A stretch of DNA of 64,000 nucleotides from an uncultured Prevotella sp. (GTDB lineage Bacteria > Bacteroidota > Bacteroidia > Bacteroidales > Bacteroidaceae), in contig CAMOEW010000002.1 in the NCBI GenBank assembly GCA_946612625.1, positions 1 through 64,000 on the forward strand, read 5' to 3'. This document shows, one piece after another, positions 1 to 10,317 of the stretch. The position numbers were made by a program, and so were the translations under genes. Below the pieces are notes generated by a model. It saw nothing but the letters and a program-made list of their open reading frames with translations, was not told the origin of the DNA and did no database searches. Positions within the stretch are counted from its first letter, which is position 1. Each line of letters opens with the position of its first letter.

Positions 1-5
1 TATAG

Positions 6-93
6 GACTTAAAAACTAACTCATTTGGAGTTACCCACTAACTCTATTAGACTTAACCACTAACTATAATAGAGTTACCCACTAACTCAAAAA
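6..93. repeat. 22-bp tandem repeat, about 4 units, possibly continuing left of the window
   Basis: Units at 6, 28, 50 and 72: GACTTAAAAACTAACTCATTTG / GAGTTACCCACTAACTCTATTA / GACTTAACCACTAACTATAATA / GAGTTACCCACTAACTCAAAAA. Two units contain the inverted repeat GAGTTA-cccac-TAACTC. Confidence 0.85.
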
Positions 94-250
94 GCTATGT
101 TTTCTCAGACGTTATAATACTTTTCTTTTCGTCGAAGACTGATTCATCAGTCAAAGGAAAGGTGAACGAGAGAGTAGGGAGCAATGGCGATTGATAATTC
201 CTCAGTAAAAAGAGAAATACGGTCGAAAGATGCTGAAAATTAGTGAAATA

Positions 251-296
251 CGAGGCAAGTACTTGGTGAACAGGTACTTGCCTCGCTTCTTTTTTG
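251..296 (+). terminator. Strong intrinsic terminator hairpin
   Basis: CGAGGCAAGTAC (251-262), 11-nt loop, GTACTTGCCTCG (274-285), then cttctttttt. Confidence 0.8.
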
Positions 297-332
297 CACG
301 TTCTAAAAGCAGTCCATGACGGGTTTGTTTTA

Positions 333-376
333 CAAATGCTTTACACTAAATCAGCAAATGTTTTACACTAAAAAAA
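333..376. repeat. 22-bp direct repeat, 2 units
   Basis: CAAATGCTTTACACTAAATCAG followed directly by CAAATGTTTTACACTAAAAAAA. Confidence 0.7.
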
Positions 377-413
377 TGGTACTGTCGAATTGAGAATAAC
401 CAGAATGCAAATA

Positions 414-1580
414 TTACATGCTCTCTGTCAGTATCTGTATCACTTCGTCGCGTGTCAGCTTGTGATAACCGGCATCGAAGATGATGGTGCTGTCGGCAAT
501 GGCCTCGATGTTCTCTGAGGTCACTCCCAGTTCGGCAGTATGCATCACCACGCCGATTTCCTTCATCCAAGCTTCCAGGGCGGCGATGCCTTCAGCGGCC
601 AGCTGCTCGTCGGTCTTGCCGTCGGCAGCGATGCCCCATACGTTTTGAGCAAAGCGGGCGAACTTCTTCACGCCAAACTGCGACACGAATCGGTAATAAG
701 GTATCGAGACGGCAGCCAGCGTCATGCCGTGGGTGGCATCGGTATGGGCACCGATGGCCTGGCCTATCATGTGTACCATCCAGTCCTGCGTCTTGCCCTG
801 TCCGATGAGCGTGTTCAGTGCCCACGTAGCCGTCCACATGATGTTCGAGCGGGCCTCGTAGTCCTTCGGATTCTTAACGGCAATGCGGCTGGAGTGGATG
901 AGCGAGCGCATCAGTCCCTCGGCCAGATAGTCGCTGGTGTTGTCATCCGTGCCCGAGAAATACTGCTCCATGATGTGGCTCATGATGTCGAAGAAGCCAG
1001 CCACCATCTGATACTGCGGCACGGTGAAAGTAAAGGTAGGATTCAGCACGGTGAACTTCGGATAGGCATACGAGCCGAACACTTTTCCTATTTTCATGCC
1101 GATGGAGCGGTTGGTGATGACGCTTCCGCCGTTCATCTCCGAGCCGGTGCCCACCATCGTCAGCACACTGCCCACGGGAATCACACGGCACGTAGCCTCC
1201 TGCTGCTCCATGTAGTACTTCTGCCACGGGTCCTCGTCGCACCATGCCGAGCAGCTCACACCCTTGGCATAGTCGATAGTTGATCCGCCACCCACGGCGA
1301 GAATCAGGTCCACGTTATTCTCACGCGCTATCTTTGCACCCTCGTAGAGTTTTTCTACAGTCGGATTAGGCATCACTCCAGCGTCTTCAATGATAGTCTT
1401 GCCAGCCTCCTTCAGGGCTGCGACCACAGCGTCGTAGATGCCGTTCTTCTTGATACTGCCGCCGCCATAGCAGAGTTGCACGGTGGGGCCGTACTGCTGC
1501 AGTTCGTCACTCAGAAACTTCAGCGCATTCTCGCCGAAGTATAGTTTTGTCGGGTTCTGATAAGAAAAGTTTCCTTGCAT
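414..1580 (-). CDS. Iron-containing alcohol dehydrogenase (BDH/YqhD-like)
   Basis: MQGNFSYQNPTKLYFGENAL N-terminus, GGGS nucleotide-binding motif (AVGGGSTIDYAKG), His-rich metal-site region. Start set at 1580; the longer ORF to 1718 runs into repeats. Confidence 0.9.
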   Translation of the reverse strand: MQGNFSYQNPTKLYFGENALKFLSDELQQYGPTVQLCYGGGSIKKNGIYDAVVAALKEAGKTIIEDAGVMPNPTVEKLYEGAKIARENNVDLILAVGGGSTIDYAKGVSCSAWCDEDPWQKYYMEQQEATCRVIPVGSVLTMVGTGSEMNGGSVITNRSIGMKIGKVFGSYAYPKFTVLNPTFTFTVPQYQMVAGFFDIMSHIMEQYFSGTDDNTSDYLAEGLMRSLIHSSRIAVKNPKDYEARSNIMWTATWALNTLIGQGKTQDWMVHMIGQAIGAHTDATHGMTLAAVSIPYYRFVSQFGVKKFARFAQNVWGIAADGKTDEQLAAEGIAALEAWMKEIGVVMHTAELGVTSENIEAIADSTIIFDAGYHKLTRDEVIQILTESM

Positions 1581-1680
1581 AATTTCTTTTTTTGTTTTAG
1601 TAAAATAACATGGCGCAAAGTTAGGAATAAATTCCGAAACCGCCAAAGGCTTGTATTCATTTTCCGTATTTCGGGTAGGA

Positions 1681-1861
1681 AATACTGTCGTTCGGAGCGA
1701 CACTAATTCCGAAATCACGGAAATACTGTCGTTCGGAGCGACACTAATTCCGAAATCACGGAAATGCCGTCGTTCGGAGCGACACTAATTCTGAAATCGC
1801 GGAAATACTGCCGTTCGGAGCAGCGCTAATTCTGAAATCGCGGAAATGCCGTCGTTCGGAT
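1681..1861. repeat. 41-bp tandem repeat array, locus 1 (about 4.4 units)
   Basis: Units begin at 1681, 1722, 1763, 1804 and 1845 (partial): AATACTGTCGTTCGGAGCGACACTAATTCCGAAATCACGGA and variants. Confidence 0.9.
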
Positions 1862-1886
1862 GCTGATAAAGTTAGCCGTTTATTGT

Positions 1887-4022
1887 CTATAATTTCTTAT
1901 AGACAAGCTCAAGTTTTGTGTATTTGTGTTTGTCGTTCCAGTGTTCCATCAGTCCTAACGGTTTCTCAAGAGGCTTGCCATCCTGTTTATATACCGTTCC
2001 GCTGTGTGTGTTCGGTATTGTTGCCGCTTCAAGAAGATACTCATCACAATAGTTAAGGCTGCCATATTCTGGCCACTCGCTGATGAGCATATCCATGGCA
2101 ACGGCATCGCACGCCACTTCGTCCTGCGAAACGATGAGTGAACAGGCCCAGTCGTTGTTGAAAGGAGCTTTCTGCCATTTTGGGAAAGGCTTGAAGTTCA
2201 CATGTCGCGAGCCATAGGTACCATCGATGAGGAAAAGCAGGGTCTTTTGTCCTAAGTGCTTGTGGGCAATGAAGTCAACAAACGTTTTGTAACCAGGTTT
2301 CCCGTTGCGCTTATCGGGGCTGAAGTTGCTATGACCGTTGCGTCTCCAGACGAGGTTGATATCTGTCGCTCCATACCAGTTTTTCGAAGTAAGCGTCACG
2401 CCTGGTCCGTTGTGCAGTTTCAGCAGCGATGTGTTTATGAGGTAGTCGGCATCAACGATACACTTGGCCAAGCCTCTGGCGAGATTTCCATTGTCAGCAG
2501 AGTAGGTAATCATGTCGGGATAATACTCACACTTCACGCGACCGTCGCCTCCAATGTTGTCGATAAAGGTGACTCCGGGAAATTCCCTATATACCTTATT
2601 ATATATGCTGTCGGTGATGGCGCGGCTCGGTTCGCAAAGTATGATGTCGCTTTGCTGTATTCCTCCGTCGTTCACCATTGAGCGCACTATTGCAAGCGTG
2701 ACGAATGGCGATGAGTTGAGCTCTATCGTGTCACGATGGGTCAGGGCGTTGTTAAGATTCAGCTTCACGGCAATCTTTTCACCCTTCCGGTAGCCCTTGT
2801 TGCCCCGGCCATGCTGACTGTTGAAATGTTTGAAGAGTGCTGTCCATGCTTTTTTCGCTGTTTTCTCGCCGGTAATCTGCATTATTGCCTCTCTTACCAT
2901 CTGGTCGGCTTTCACCTGAGAGTTCCATCGGTCTTCCACCCATAGCCCGGTATGGCCATCCCATGATGCCACTCCCGGCGAATGAATCCACGCCACGCGT
3001 CCCGGATGTATTCCCTTTCCTTCACCCACCGGCTCATTGGACTTAAGCATCAGTGGCGGCAGTTTCCTACCGTTAAAATGCCCGAAAAACAGACGGTTGC
3101 GGTCAACGGCCATGTCAAGAGGCTGAATTGTCGTGGACGGACCAAGGTCTGGATTACGCCATGAGCGCAACACACTTACCACGTTGCCTGCTTTGTCGAT
3201 TTCAACAGCCTGGACGGGGGCGTTGGCAGTGTCGAGTGGAGCCTTTCCCCATTCGTTCCACCATGAGTTAAGAATTGTGTTTCCGTTTTTCAGCCTGACG
3301 GCTTTTTGAACCTGGGTCAATCCTGTACCTTTAAGGTCGGGCTGCCACACCACCTTACCGTCTTCGCGGCTGATTTCCATCACGGTATTGCCTTTACCTA
3401 CGCACAGGAAGTTCTCCTTTGCAAGCTCCGTTGCCGACCATGCTCCGGGCAGCGGCCAGCGATACAGTTCGTTGCCTTCTACACTGTATTCTGCTATATA
3501 GCCCATACCCATGTGGCAGACAAGCAATGTTCCGCGCGACGTCAGACGGGCATTACGGAACTGACCGTGAACGCCCTTTGATGCTGGCACTTCAAATTCG
3601 TGCACTATCTTCAGATCGGGTATATGCATAACTCGCACCAACGCCGGATGACCGTTCTGAACAAACACCACATGGTCTTTGCCAATAGGCTGTATCGTGT
3701 GTATCTCTGTACCCTCGGGAGCATCAAACTGCCATATAATCTGATGAGCTTCGTTCAGTTCCGCCACGCCATACTGATGGGCTAGCAGTATATGGCCGTC
3801 TTTCAGGAGAATGGCATCACTGATTTCTCCACGCAGGTCCTTAGCGTTATGATACCAGCTCACTTTGCTGTCTTTCACGATGAACATTCTGCGCTGCTTG
3901 CTTTGTCCGGCGTAGAAGAAGTCATACTTGGAGAGCATTGACTCATACGGCTCTCCCTGCTTCTGACCATACACTAACATTGTTCCTGTCAACAATGCTA
4001 TAACAAAAAAAAGTCTCTTCAT
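1887..4022 (-). CDS. Secreted protein: N-terminal beta-propeller-like domain plus C-terminal DUF362-like domain
   Basis: Signal peptide MKRLFFVIALLTGTMLVYG; repeated propeller-like strands; C-terminal half with KLNLNNA..., SPFVTLAIVRSMVNDGG, DADYLINTSLLKLH typical of DUF362. Confidence 0.65.
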   Translation of the reverse strand: MKRLFFVIALLTGTMLVYGQKQGEPYESMLSKYDFFYAGQSKQRRMFIVKDSKVSWYHNAKDLRGEISDAILLKDGHILLAHQYGVAELNEAHQIIWQFDAPEGTEIHTIQPIGKDHVVFVQNGHPALVRVMHIPDLKIVHEFEVPASKGVHGQFRNARLTSRGTLLVCHMGMGYIAEYSVEGNELYRWPLPGAWSATELAKENFLCVGKGNTVMEISREDGKVVWQPDLKGTGLTQVQKAVRLKNGNTILNSWWNEWGKAPLDTANAPVQAVEIDKAGNVVSVLRSWRNPDLGPSTTIQPLDMAVDRNRLFFGHFNGRKLPPLMLKSNEPVGEGKGIHPGRVAWIHSPGVASWDGHTGLWVEDRWNSQVKADQMVREAIMQITGEKTAKKAWTALFKHFNSQHGRGNKGYRKGEKIAVKLNLNNALTHRDTIELNSSPFVTLAIVRSMVNDGGIQQSDIILCEPSRAITDSIYNKVYREFPGVTFIDNIGGDGRVKCEYYPDMITYSADNGNLARGLAKCIVDADYLINTSLLKLHNGPGVTLTSKNWYGATDINLVWRRNGHSNFSPDKRNGKPGYKTFVDFIAHKHLGQKTLLFLIDGTYGSRHVNFKPFPKWQKAPFNNDWACSLIVSQDEVACDAVAMDMLISEWPEYGSLNYCDEYLLEAATIPNTHSGTVYKQDGKPLEKPLGLMEHWNDKHKYTKLELVYKKL

Positions 4023-4049
4023 TTCTCTCCTTTTTACTGTTTATGTGTG

Positions 4050-4057
4050 CAAAGGTA
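4050..4057 (-). promoter_or_regulatory. Bacteroidetes-type -7 element (TACCTTTG) for the DUF362 gene
   Basis: CAAAGGTA on + strand just upstream of the 4022 start. Confidence 0.55.
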
Positions 4058-4101
4058 TTATTTTTTTGCTAAAAAAAATAATATAATACAGAATAAAATG
4101 C

Positions 4102-4109
4102 TAACTTTG
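4102..4109 (+). promoter_or_regulatory. Bacteroidetes-type -7 element (TAACTTTG) for the GH2 gene
   Basis: TAACTTTG 40 nt upstream of the preferred ATG at 4149. Confidence 0.55.
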
Positions 4110-4148
4110 CAACAAATAATTGGATTTTTATCGAGCAGTAAATCAGTA

Positions 4149-6914
4149 ATGTGTAGAATTAGAAAAATATTGTTGTGTCTTTTATTCACAACGTTCTGTG
4201 TAAGTATAGACTCACAGCAGACAAAGACGATAGCACTCTCGGGGACTGTCGATGGAAAACCAGTGATGTGGGACTTCCGTTGTTCGGCAGGACAAAACAG
4301 CGGCAAATGGTCAAAGATTAAGGTTCCTTCATGCTGGGAAGTCCAAGGTTTCGGCAAATATACTTTCGGCAGATATTATCTCAAGAAGGGAGCAGTAGCG
4401 AGCGACGAACATGGAGAGTATCGACGCAAGTTCCATGTTCCGTCGTCATGGAAAGACCATCAGGTTGAGATTGTCTTTGAGGGTGTGATGACAGATGCGG
4501 AAGTGAAGGTCAACGGCTCAATTGTCGGTGCGAAACATCAAGGTGCTTTCTATGAGTTCAGCTATGACATCACCCCGTTAGTGAGATTCGGAAGTAGCAA
4601 CCTGCTTGAGGTGACGGTGTGGAAACAATCGTCAGACAAGAGTGTCAACGAGGCCGAGCGCCGTGCCGACTGGTGGCTCTTCGGCGGAATCTACCGTCCG
4701 GTTTGGCTGAAGGCTGTGCCCCGACAGCATATACGTGGCGTGCAGATCAGTTCTCTTGCCGACGGTACACTCCGGATGAAGCTCTCGACACGTAATACAA
4801 CCAAGGGATATGGTCTGCGTCTGACGGTAGCAGGCAAACAACAGACCGTTGCACTTCAGGAAGGCGATGAGCACAATGTCGAAACACACTGGAACGGCAT
4901 AAAATCATGGGACACCGAGCACCCGCACCTCTATGACCTGACTTTGCAACTGCTCAACGATGAAGGTATGGTGGTTCACGAAAGACATGAGCGTATAGGT
5001 TTCCGCACAATAGAATTCCGCGAAAATGATGGGTTCTATCTCAACGGTACAAAATTAGTGATAAAGGGCGTCAACCGCCATTGCTTCTGGCCTGAGGGTG
5101 GACGCACCGTAACCCGGCGACAGTCACTCGACGATGTGATGCTGATAAAGCAAATGAATGCCAATGCCATACGTTCACACTATTCGCCCGACCATCATCT
5201 TCTCGACATTTGCGACTCGCTCGGTGTGCTCTATCTCGATGAATTCTGCGGATGGCACGGACGTTATGACACTGCCATTGGCGAGAAGCTGCTCCGCGAG
5301 CAAATGGCTACCGACCAGAACCACCCCTGCGTTTTCCTCTGGGCCAACGGTAATGAGGGCGGCTGGAACACACGACTCGACCATCTCTTTGACGACCTTG
5401 ACCTTCAACAGCGTCATGTCATACATCCGTGGCAAGACTTTAATGGGGTTGACGCCCATCATTATCCTGGCTATTATACCGGTGTCGGCCGACTGCAGAA
5501 TGGCTATAAAGTGTTCATGCCAACGGAGTTCCTCCACGCTCAGTACGACCGTGGAGGCGGAGCCGGATTGGAGGACTACTGGCAGCAGTGGACTGCAGCT
5601 CCTAATTTTGCAGGAGGCTTCATCTGGAGTTTCAGTGACGAGGCAGTAATGCGAACCGACTATCCTGACTCTCTCGACACCGACGGTCCGAATGGTCCAG
5701 ACGGTATTGTTGGACCGCATCGTGAGAAGGAAGGCTCTTTCTTTACCATCCGCGACATCTGGAGTCCGGTTCAGATTCTTCCACTGCGTATCACCAGCAG
5801 TTTCAACGGTAGCCTAAAGATGAGCAACGACTTTCTGTTCAGTCGTCTCAGCAAATGCACTTCACAATATAAGATATTGAGCAACGGTGCGGTGATAGCC
5901 AACGGCAGTGTAACTGTTCCTGACATTGCTCCCGGTGAGACCGGTACTGCAGGTTTTTCATTGCCATCAAATTTCTTCGACGGTGACGTACTGCAAGTCG
6001 AGGTCACTGACTGGAATGGCTGTTGCATAAACACTTGGACATGGCCCATTCATTCTGCCGGTAAATACTATTCAAAGAATCACAGTTCGCCAGCCACTTC
6101 AAATCATGCCACGGTGACAGACCATTGCCTGTCTGCCAACGGTGTGAAGGTAGAATTCGACTCGCAAGGATTGATTTCATACGTAGAGAGCAACGGTAAG
6201 GTCATTCCTATTTCAGGAGGCTCTCCCGTTGGTCTGAAAGCAACGTTACTGGATTTCCATACTCGTATGGAGGGCAACGATGCACTCTTCGTCTCAAGAT
6301 ACAAAGGGGGAATTGACAGTATAGTATGGCGCATGACTCCTGACGGACGTTTGAGCATGGAAGCTGTGCTCGTAAACCGCAAGGGCAATTACTATGACTC
6401 CAAGATAGAGTGCCTGGGTATTACGTTCAGCTACCCAGAACAAGCTGTGAAAGGAATGCGCTGGATGGGGCGCGGACCCTATCGAGTATGGAAGAACCGT
6501 CTCCGTGGACAACAGTTCGGCATCTGGCAGAAAAACTACAACAACACGGTGACGGGAGAGCAGACCAAAAATGTCGGCCATCTTGACTACCCGGAGTTTA
6601 AAGGCTATCATGCCAATATTTATTGGGCTCAGCTTCTGAACGACAACGCACCTATTTCTATATATAGCGCGACGGATAATCTCTATCTGCGACTGTTCAC
6701 TCCCGATGAACCGGAACATCGCCGTGACGGAAAAGCCACCATGCCCGACTTTCCCGACGGCGACGTGTCTTTTCTGTTCGACATACCTGCCATACAGTCG
6801 TTCCGCAGCATTTCGGAACAAGGACCTCACAGTCAGCTTGGCAGCATTCGGCTAAACGGCGGCGACGAAGGACTGCATCTGAAACTGTGGTTCTGCTTCG
6901 GTGAGGATATGTAG
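4149..6914 (+). CDS. Glycoside hydrolase family 2 (beta-galactosidase-like)
   Basis: GH2 jelly-roll region (PSCWEVQGFGKYTFGRYYLKKG), KGVNRHCFWPEGGRTVT, acid/base motif FLWANGNEGG. Start at 4149 gives MCRIRKILLCLLFTTFCVSI signal peptide. Confidence 0.85.
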   Translation: MCRIRKILLCLLFTTFCVSIDSQQTKTIALSGTVDGKPVMWDFRCSAGQNSGKWSKIKVPSCWEVQGFGKYTFGRYYLKKGAVASDEHGEYRRKFHVPSSWKDHQVEIVFEGVMTDAEVKVNGSIVGAKHQGAFYEFSYDITPLVRFGSSNLLEVTVWKQSSDKSVNEAERRADWWLFGGIYRPVWLKAVPRQHIRGVQISSLADGTLRMKLSTRNTTKGYGLRLTVAGKQQTVALQEGDEHNVETHWNGIKSWDTEHPHLYDLTLQLLNDEGMVVHERHERIGFRTIEFRENDGFYLNGTKLVIKGVNRHCFWPEGGRTVTRRQSLDDVMLIKQMNANAIRSHYSPDHHLLDICDSLGVLYLDEFCGWHGRYDTAIGEKLLREQMATDQNHPCVFLWANGNEGGWNTRLDHLFDDLDLQQRHVIHPWQDFNGVDAHHYPGYYTGVGRLQNGYKVFMPTEFLHAQYDRGGGAGLEDYWQQWTAAPNFAGGFIWSFSDEAVMRTDYPDSLDTDGPNGPDGIVGPHREKEGSFFTIRDIWSPVQILPLRITSSFNGSLKMSNDFLFSRLSKCTSQYKILSNGAVIANGSVTVPDIAPGETGTAGFSLPSNFFDGDVLQVEVTDWNGCCINTWTWPIHSAGKYYSKNHSSPATSNHATVTDHCLSANGVKVEFDSQGLISYVESNGKVIPISGGSPVGLKATLLDFHTRMEGNDALFVSRYKGGIDSIVWRMTPDGRLSMEAVLVNRKGNYYDSKIECLGITFSYPEQAVKGMRWMGRGPYRVWKNRLRGQQFGIWQKNYNNTVTGEQTKNVGHLDYPEFKGYHANIYWAQLLNDNAPISIYSATDNLYLRLFTPDEPEHRRDGKATMPDFPDGDVSFLFDIPAIQSFRSISEQGPHSQLGSIRLNGGDEGLHLKLWFCFGEDM

Positions 6915-6916
6915 AG

Positions 6917-8083
6917 TCAGGCCAGACTATTCTGATACCACTCGAATAGACGGTTTACTCCGTCATCGATTTCCACCTTATGAGTCCAGCCGAGGCTGTG
7001 GAGCTTGGTTACGTCAATGAGCTTACGCATGGTGCCGTCGGGCTTGGATGAGTCGAACTCAACTTCACCCTCGAAACCGACAGCCTTGACAACGAGTTCC
7101 GACAAATCACGTATTGTAAGTTCCTTGCCTGTGCCTACATTGATATGGCAGTTGCGAATCTCGCCAAGTTGAGGGATAGCTCCGCCACGGCCTGCACTAT
7201 GGTTGCGGTCAACGGCTCCGTCGGTAGAAGCACCGAAGTGTACGCTTGAGTATTTTTCTATTCCGATGATGTCGGCGAAATTTACGTTCAGAAGCACATG
7301 CACGCTTGCATCTGCCATATCTTCGCTCCAGAGAAACTCACGCAGTGGAGTGCCTGTACCCCAAAGCACCACCTTATTATCATAAACCCCGTATTTCCCA
7401 AGCACAGTGAGTATCTCGTCGTGGCTACTGCTGCCGCTGACACCCTCAACGGGCCGTTTGTTCATGTCGGTGGTGATGGCATTCCAATTGCTGTCATGAA
7501 TAAGCTTTGCAAGATAAATCTTGCGCATCATAGCCGGCATAACGTGGGAGTTCTCAAGATGAAAATTATCGTTAGGACCGTAGAGATTGGTTGGCATTAC
7601 GGCAATGTAGTTGGTGCCGTACTGAAGGTTGTACGACTCGCACATCTTCAGTCCTGCAATTTTCGCTATAGCGTATTCCTCGTTTGTATATTCCAGCGGC
7701 GAAGTAAGCAGACAGTCTTCTTTCATTGGCTGCGGAGCGTTCTTCGGATAGATGCACGTAGAACCAAGGAAGAGAAGTTTTTTTACGCCGTGCGCATATG
7801 CCTCGCTGATGACATTACACTGTATTTTCATGTTCATCATTATAAAGTCGGCACGATAGAGCGAGTTTGCCATAATGCCACCAACGAAGGCGGCAGCAAG
7901 GACAACGGCATCAGGGCGTTCGTCGTCGAAGAAACGGCGTACGGCAAGTTGATCCGTGAGATCGAGTTCACTGTGTGTTCTGCCCACGAGGTTAGTATAG
8001 CCACGCTGCAGAAGATTGTTCCAAATGGCAGAACCCACCAAACCATGGTGTCCTGCAACATATATTTTTGAGTCTTTATTCAT
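6917..8083 (-). CDS. fcl: GDP-L-fucose synthase
   Basis: [33 protein letters not shown]-x3-K (YAIAKIAG), [19 protein letters not shown]. Confidence 0.93.
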   Translation of the reverse strand: MNKDSKIYVAGHHGLVGSAIWNNLLQRGYTNLVGRTHSELDLTDQLAVRRFFDDERPDAVVLAAAFVGGIMANSLYRADFIMMNMKIQCNVISEAYAHGVKKLLFLGSTCIYPKNAPQPMKEDCLLTSPLEYTNEEYAIAKIAGLKMCESYNLQYGTNYIAVMPTNLYGPNDNFHLENSHVMPAMMRKIYLAKLIHDSNWNAITTDMNKRPVEGVSGSSSHDEILTVLGKYGVYDNKVVLWGTGTPLREFLWSEDMADASVHVLLNVNFADIIGIEKYSSVHFGASTDGAVDRNHSAGRGGAIPQLGEIRNCHINVGTGKELTIRDLSELVVKAVGFEGEVEFDSSKPDGTMRKLIDVTKLHSLGWTHKVEIDDGVNRLFEWYQNSLA

Positions 8084-8104
8084 AAGAAAGGATGGGGTAG
8101 GGTA

Positions 8105-9196
8105 TTATTTAACAATACCTTTTTCGAGGTATTCTGCCAGGTTCGTGCGAACCTTGGCAGCAACACCTTCGGCAGCTACTTTTGCCATATCGCTGTCAAC
8201 CATTATCTTCACAAGTTCCTCGAAACTGGTACGGCAGGGATTCCATCCGAGCTTTGCCTTTGCCTTTGTCGGGTCGCCCCAGAGGTTCACAACATCGGTG
8301 GGACGGTAGAAGTCGGGACTAACCTCGATGAGAACCTTACCGGTAGCCTTGTCGATGCCTTTCTCATCGGCTCCTTCGCCCTTGAACTCCAGCTCAATGC
8401 CCACATGCTTGAAAGCGTAGTAGCAAAATTCGCGTACGGAATGCTGCACACCAGTGGCAATGACAAAGTCTTCTGGTTTCTCCTGCTGCAATATGAGCCA
8501 CATACATTCAACATAGTCCTTGGCATAGCCCCAGTCGCGCAGTGAACTGAGATTGCCGAGATAGAGCTTGTCCTGTAGCCCCTGCTTGATACGGGCAGCG
8601 GCAAGGGTGATTTTTCGTGTCACAAATGTTTCACCGCGCCGCTCGCTCTCATGGTTGAAAAGTATGCCCGAGCAGCAATACATATTGTATGCCTCGCGAT
8701 ATTCCTTTACAATCCAGAATCCGTACTGCTTTGCGACAGCATATGGAGAGTAGGGGTGAAATGGGGTGTTCTCGTTCTGTGGCACTTCCTCAACTTTGCC
8801 ATATAGCTCTGATGTTGAGGCCTGATAAATACGACAACTGGAAGTAAGTCCCAACTGTCGGACGGCTTCGAGCACTCTCAAAACGCCTGTTGCGTCAACG
8901 TCGGCGGTGTACTCAGGTGAGTCGAAACTTACCTGAACGTGACTCTGTGCTGCAAGGTTATATATCTCCGTAGGACGTACTTTTCCGATAACTCCAAGCA
9001 AACTCATCGAGTCGCCCATGTCGGCGTAGTGAAGGTGGAAGTGTGGCATTCCCTCAAGATGGGCAATACGTTCGCGGTAATCAACTGATGAACGGCGAAT
9101 GGTGCCATGAACGTCATAACCCTTTTCGAGCAGAAACTCAGACAAATAGGAACCATCCTGACCGGTAACTCCGGTTATTAGGGCTACTTTTCTCAT
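8105..9196 (-). CDS. gmd: GDP-mannose 4,6-dehydratase
   Basis: [75 protein letters not shown]. Confidence 0.96.
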   Translation of the reverse strand: MRKVALITGVTGQDGSYLSEFLLEKGYDVHGTIRRSSVDYRERIAHLEGMPHFHLHYADMGDSMSLLGVIGKVRPTEIYNLAAQSHVQVSFDSPEYTADVDATGVLRVLEAVRQLGLTSSCRIYQASTSELYGKVEEVPQNENTPFHPYSPYAVAKQYGFWIVKEYREAYNMYCCSGILFNHESERRGETFVTRKITLAAARIKQGLQDKLYLGNLSSLRDWGYAKDYVECMWLILQQEKPEDFVIATGVQHSVREFCYYAFKHVGIELEFKGEGADEKGIDKATGKVLIEVSPDFYRPTDVVNLWGDPTKAKAKLGWNPCRTSFEELVKIMVDSDMAKVAAEGVAAKVRTNLAEYLEKGIVK

Positions 9197-9214
9197 ATTT
9201 TAAATTCTTTAGTT

Positions 9215-10288
9215 TTAAATCTTATCCTGTCCGGAGAATTGTTTTATACGCTGTTCTTCCGAGAGCTTACATATAAGCAGTGTGTTGTTGTGCTCGGCTA
9301 CTATATAACCGTCAAGTCCCTGCACTACGACCTTTTTCTCGCCTACGGTGTGAATCATGCAGTTGTGGGTATCAAAAAGATTGATGTCGTTGCCTATGCA
9401 TGAGTTGCCATAAAGGTCTTTCTTGGTTTGCGAGAGCAGCGAACCCCATGTGCCGAGGTCGCTCCAACCGAAATCGGCAGGACAAACGAAAATCTCTTCT
9501 GCCTTCTCCATGATAGCATAATCTACGCTGATATTCTCGCAGTCTGGAAACAGCCGGTCTATTTCCTGCTGCTCCTTTTCTGTACCATATACAGGCAATA
9601 ATTGTTCGAATATCTTGCTTATCTGAGGCGAATACATTCGGAAAGCATTTACGATGGTGTTGACGTTCCAAATAAAGATTCCTGCATTCCAGAAATAATA
9701 GTTTTTCTGAATATATTGTTTCGCTGTCTCAAGGTCTGGTTTCTCGCGGAAAGAGTCAACGCGGAAGATGCTCTTGTTACGCAACGAGTTTGAAGCAAGG
9801 TCTGCCTGAATATATCCATATCCGGTCTCTGGCCGGGAGGGTTTCATCCCAAGTGTCAGGATAGCATCAGTGTCGCTTGTGAAGTCGAGACACTCTTTTA
9901 TCACACGCTGAAACTCCTGAACGTTCATCACTATATGGTCGCTCGGAGTGACAACGATGTTGGCTTTCGCATCCCGCGCCTTTATCTTCCAGCTGACGTA
10001 GGCTATGCAGGGTGCGGTGTTTCTGCGGCATGGCTCACACAAAATGTTACCTGCCGGAATGGATGGCAGTTGCTCGCGTACGATGTCAACATAGTTCTTA
10101 TTGGTCACAACCCATATATTCGCGTCGGGAACAAGACCCGAGAAACGCTCCACAGTGAGTTGCATTAGCGACTTTCCCACACCGAGAACATCGATAAACT
10201 GTTTTGGACGTTCAGCAGTGCTCATTGGCCAAAAGCGGCTACCTACACCACCGGCCATAATTACGAGGTGATTGTTTGTCTTTGCCAT
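9215..10288 (-). CDS. manC: Mannose-1-phosphate guanylyltransferase
   Basis: VIMAGGVGSRFWPMSTAERPKQF, VVTPSDHIV, FREKPDLETAKQYI, WNAGIFIW. Confidence 0.93.
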   Translation of the reverse strand: MAKTNNHLVIMAGGVGSRFWPMSTAERPKQFIDVLGVGKSLMQLTVERFSGLVPDANIWVVTNKNYVDIVREQLPSIPAGNILCEPCRRNTAPCIAYVSWKIKARDAKANIVVTPSDHIVMNVQEFQRVIKECLDFTSDTDAILTLGMKPSRPETGYGYIQADLASNSLRNKSIFRVDSFREKPDLETAKQYIQKNYYFWNAGIFIWNVNTIVNAFRMYSPQISKIFEQLLPVYGTEKEQQEIDRLFPDCENISVDYAIMEKAEEIFVCPADFGWSDLGTWGSLLSQTKKDLYGNSCIGNDINLFDTHNCMIHTVGEKKVVVQGLDGYIVAEHNNTLLICKLSEEQRIKQFSGQDKI

Positions 10289-10317
10289 ATAATCATCATT
10301 TTTAAGTTTTTCCATTG

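Noticed and set aside
138-153. GACTGAT-tc-ATCAGTC dyad
   Set aside because: Short perfect dyad with only a 2-nt centre and no gene or promoter context to interpret it.
540-1283. 247-aa ORF on + strand
   Set aside because: Lies antisense inside the well-supported alcohol dehydrogenase gene; His/Arg-rich composition typical of a shadow ORF.
1681-1861. Possible CRISPR array or coding repeat
   Set aside because: Head-to-tail tandem repeat without spacers; period not a multiple of 3.
7298-8071. 257-aa ORF on + strand
   Set aside because: Antisense to fcl, which is strongly supported.
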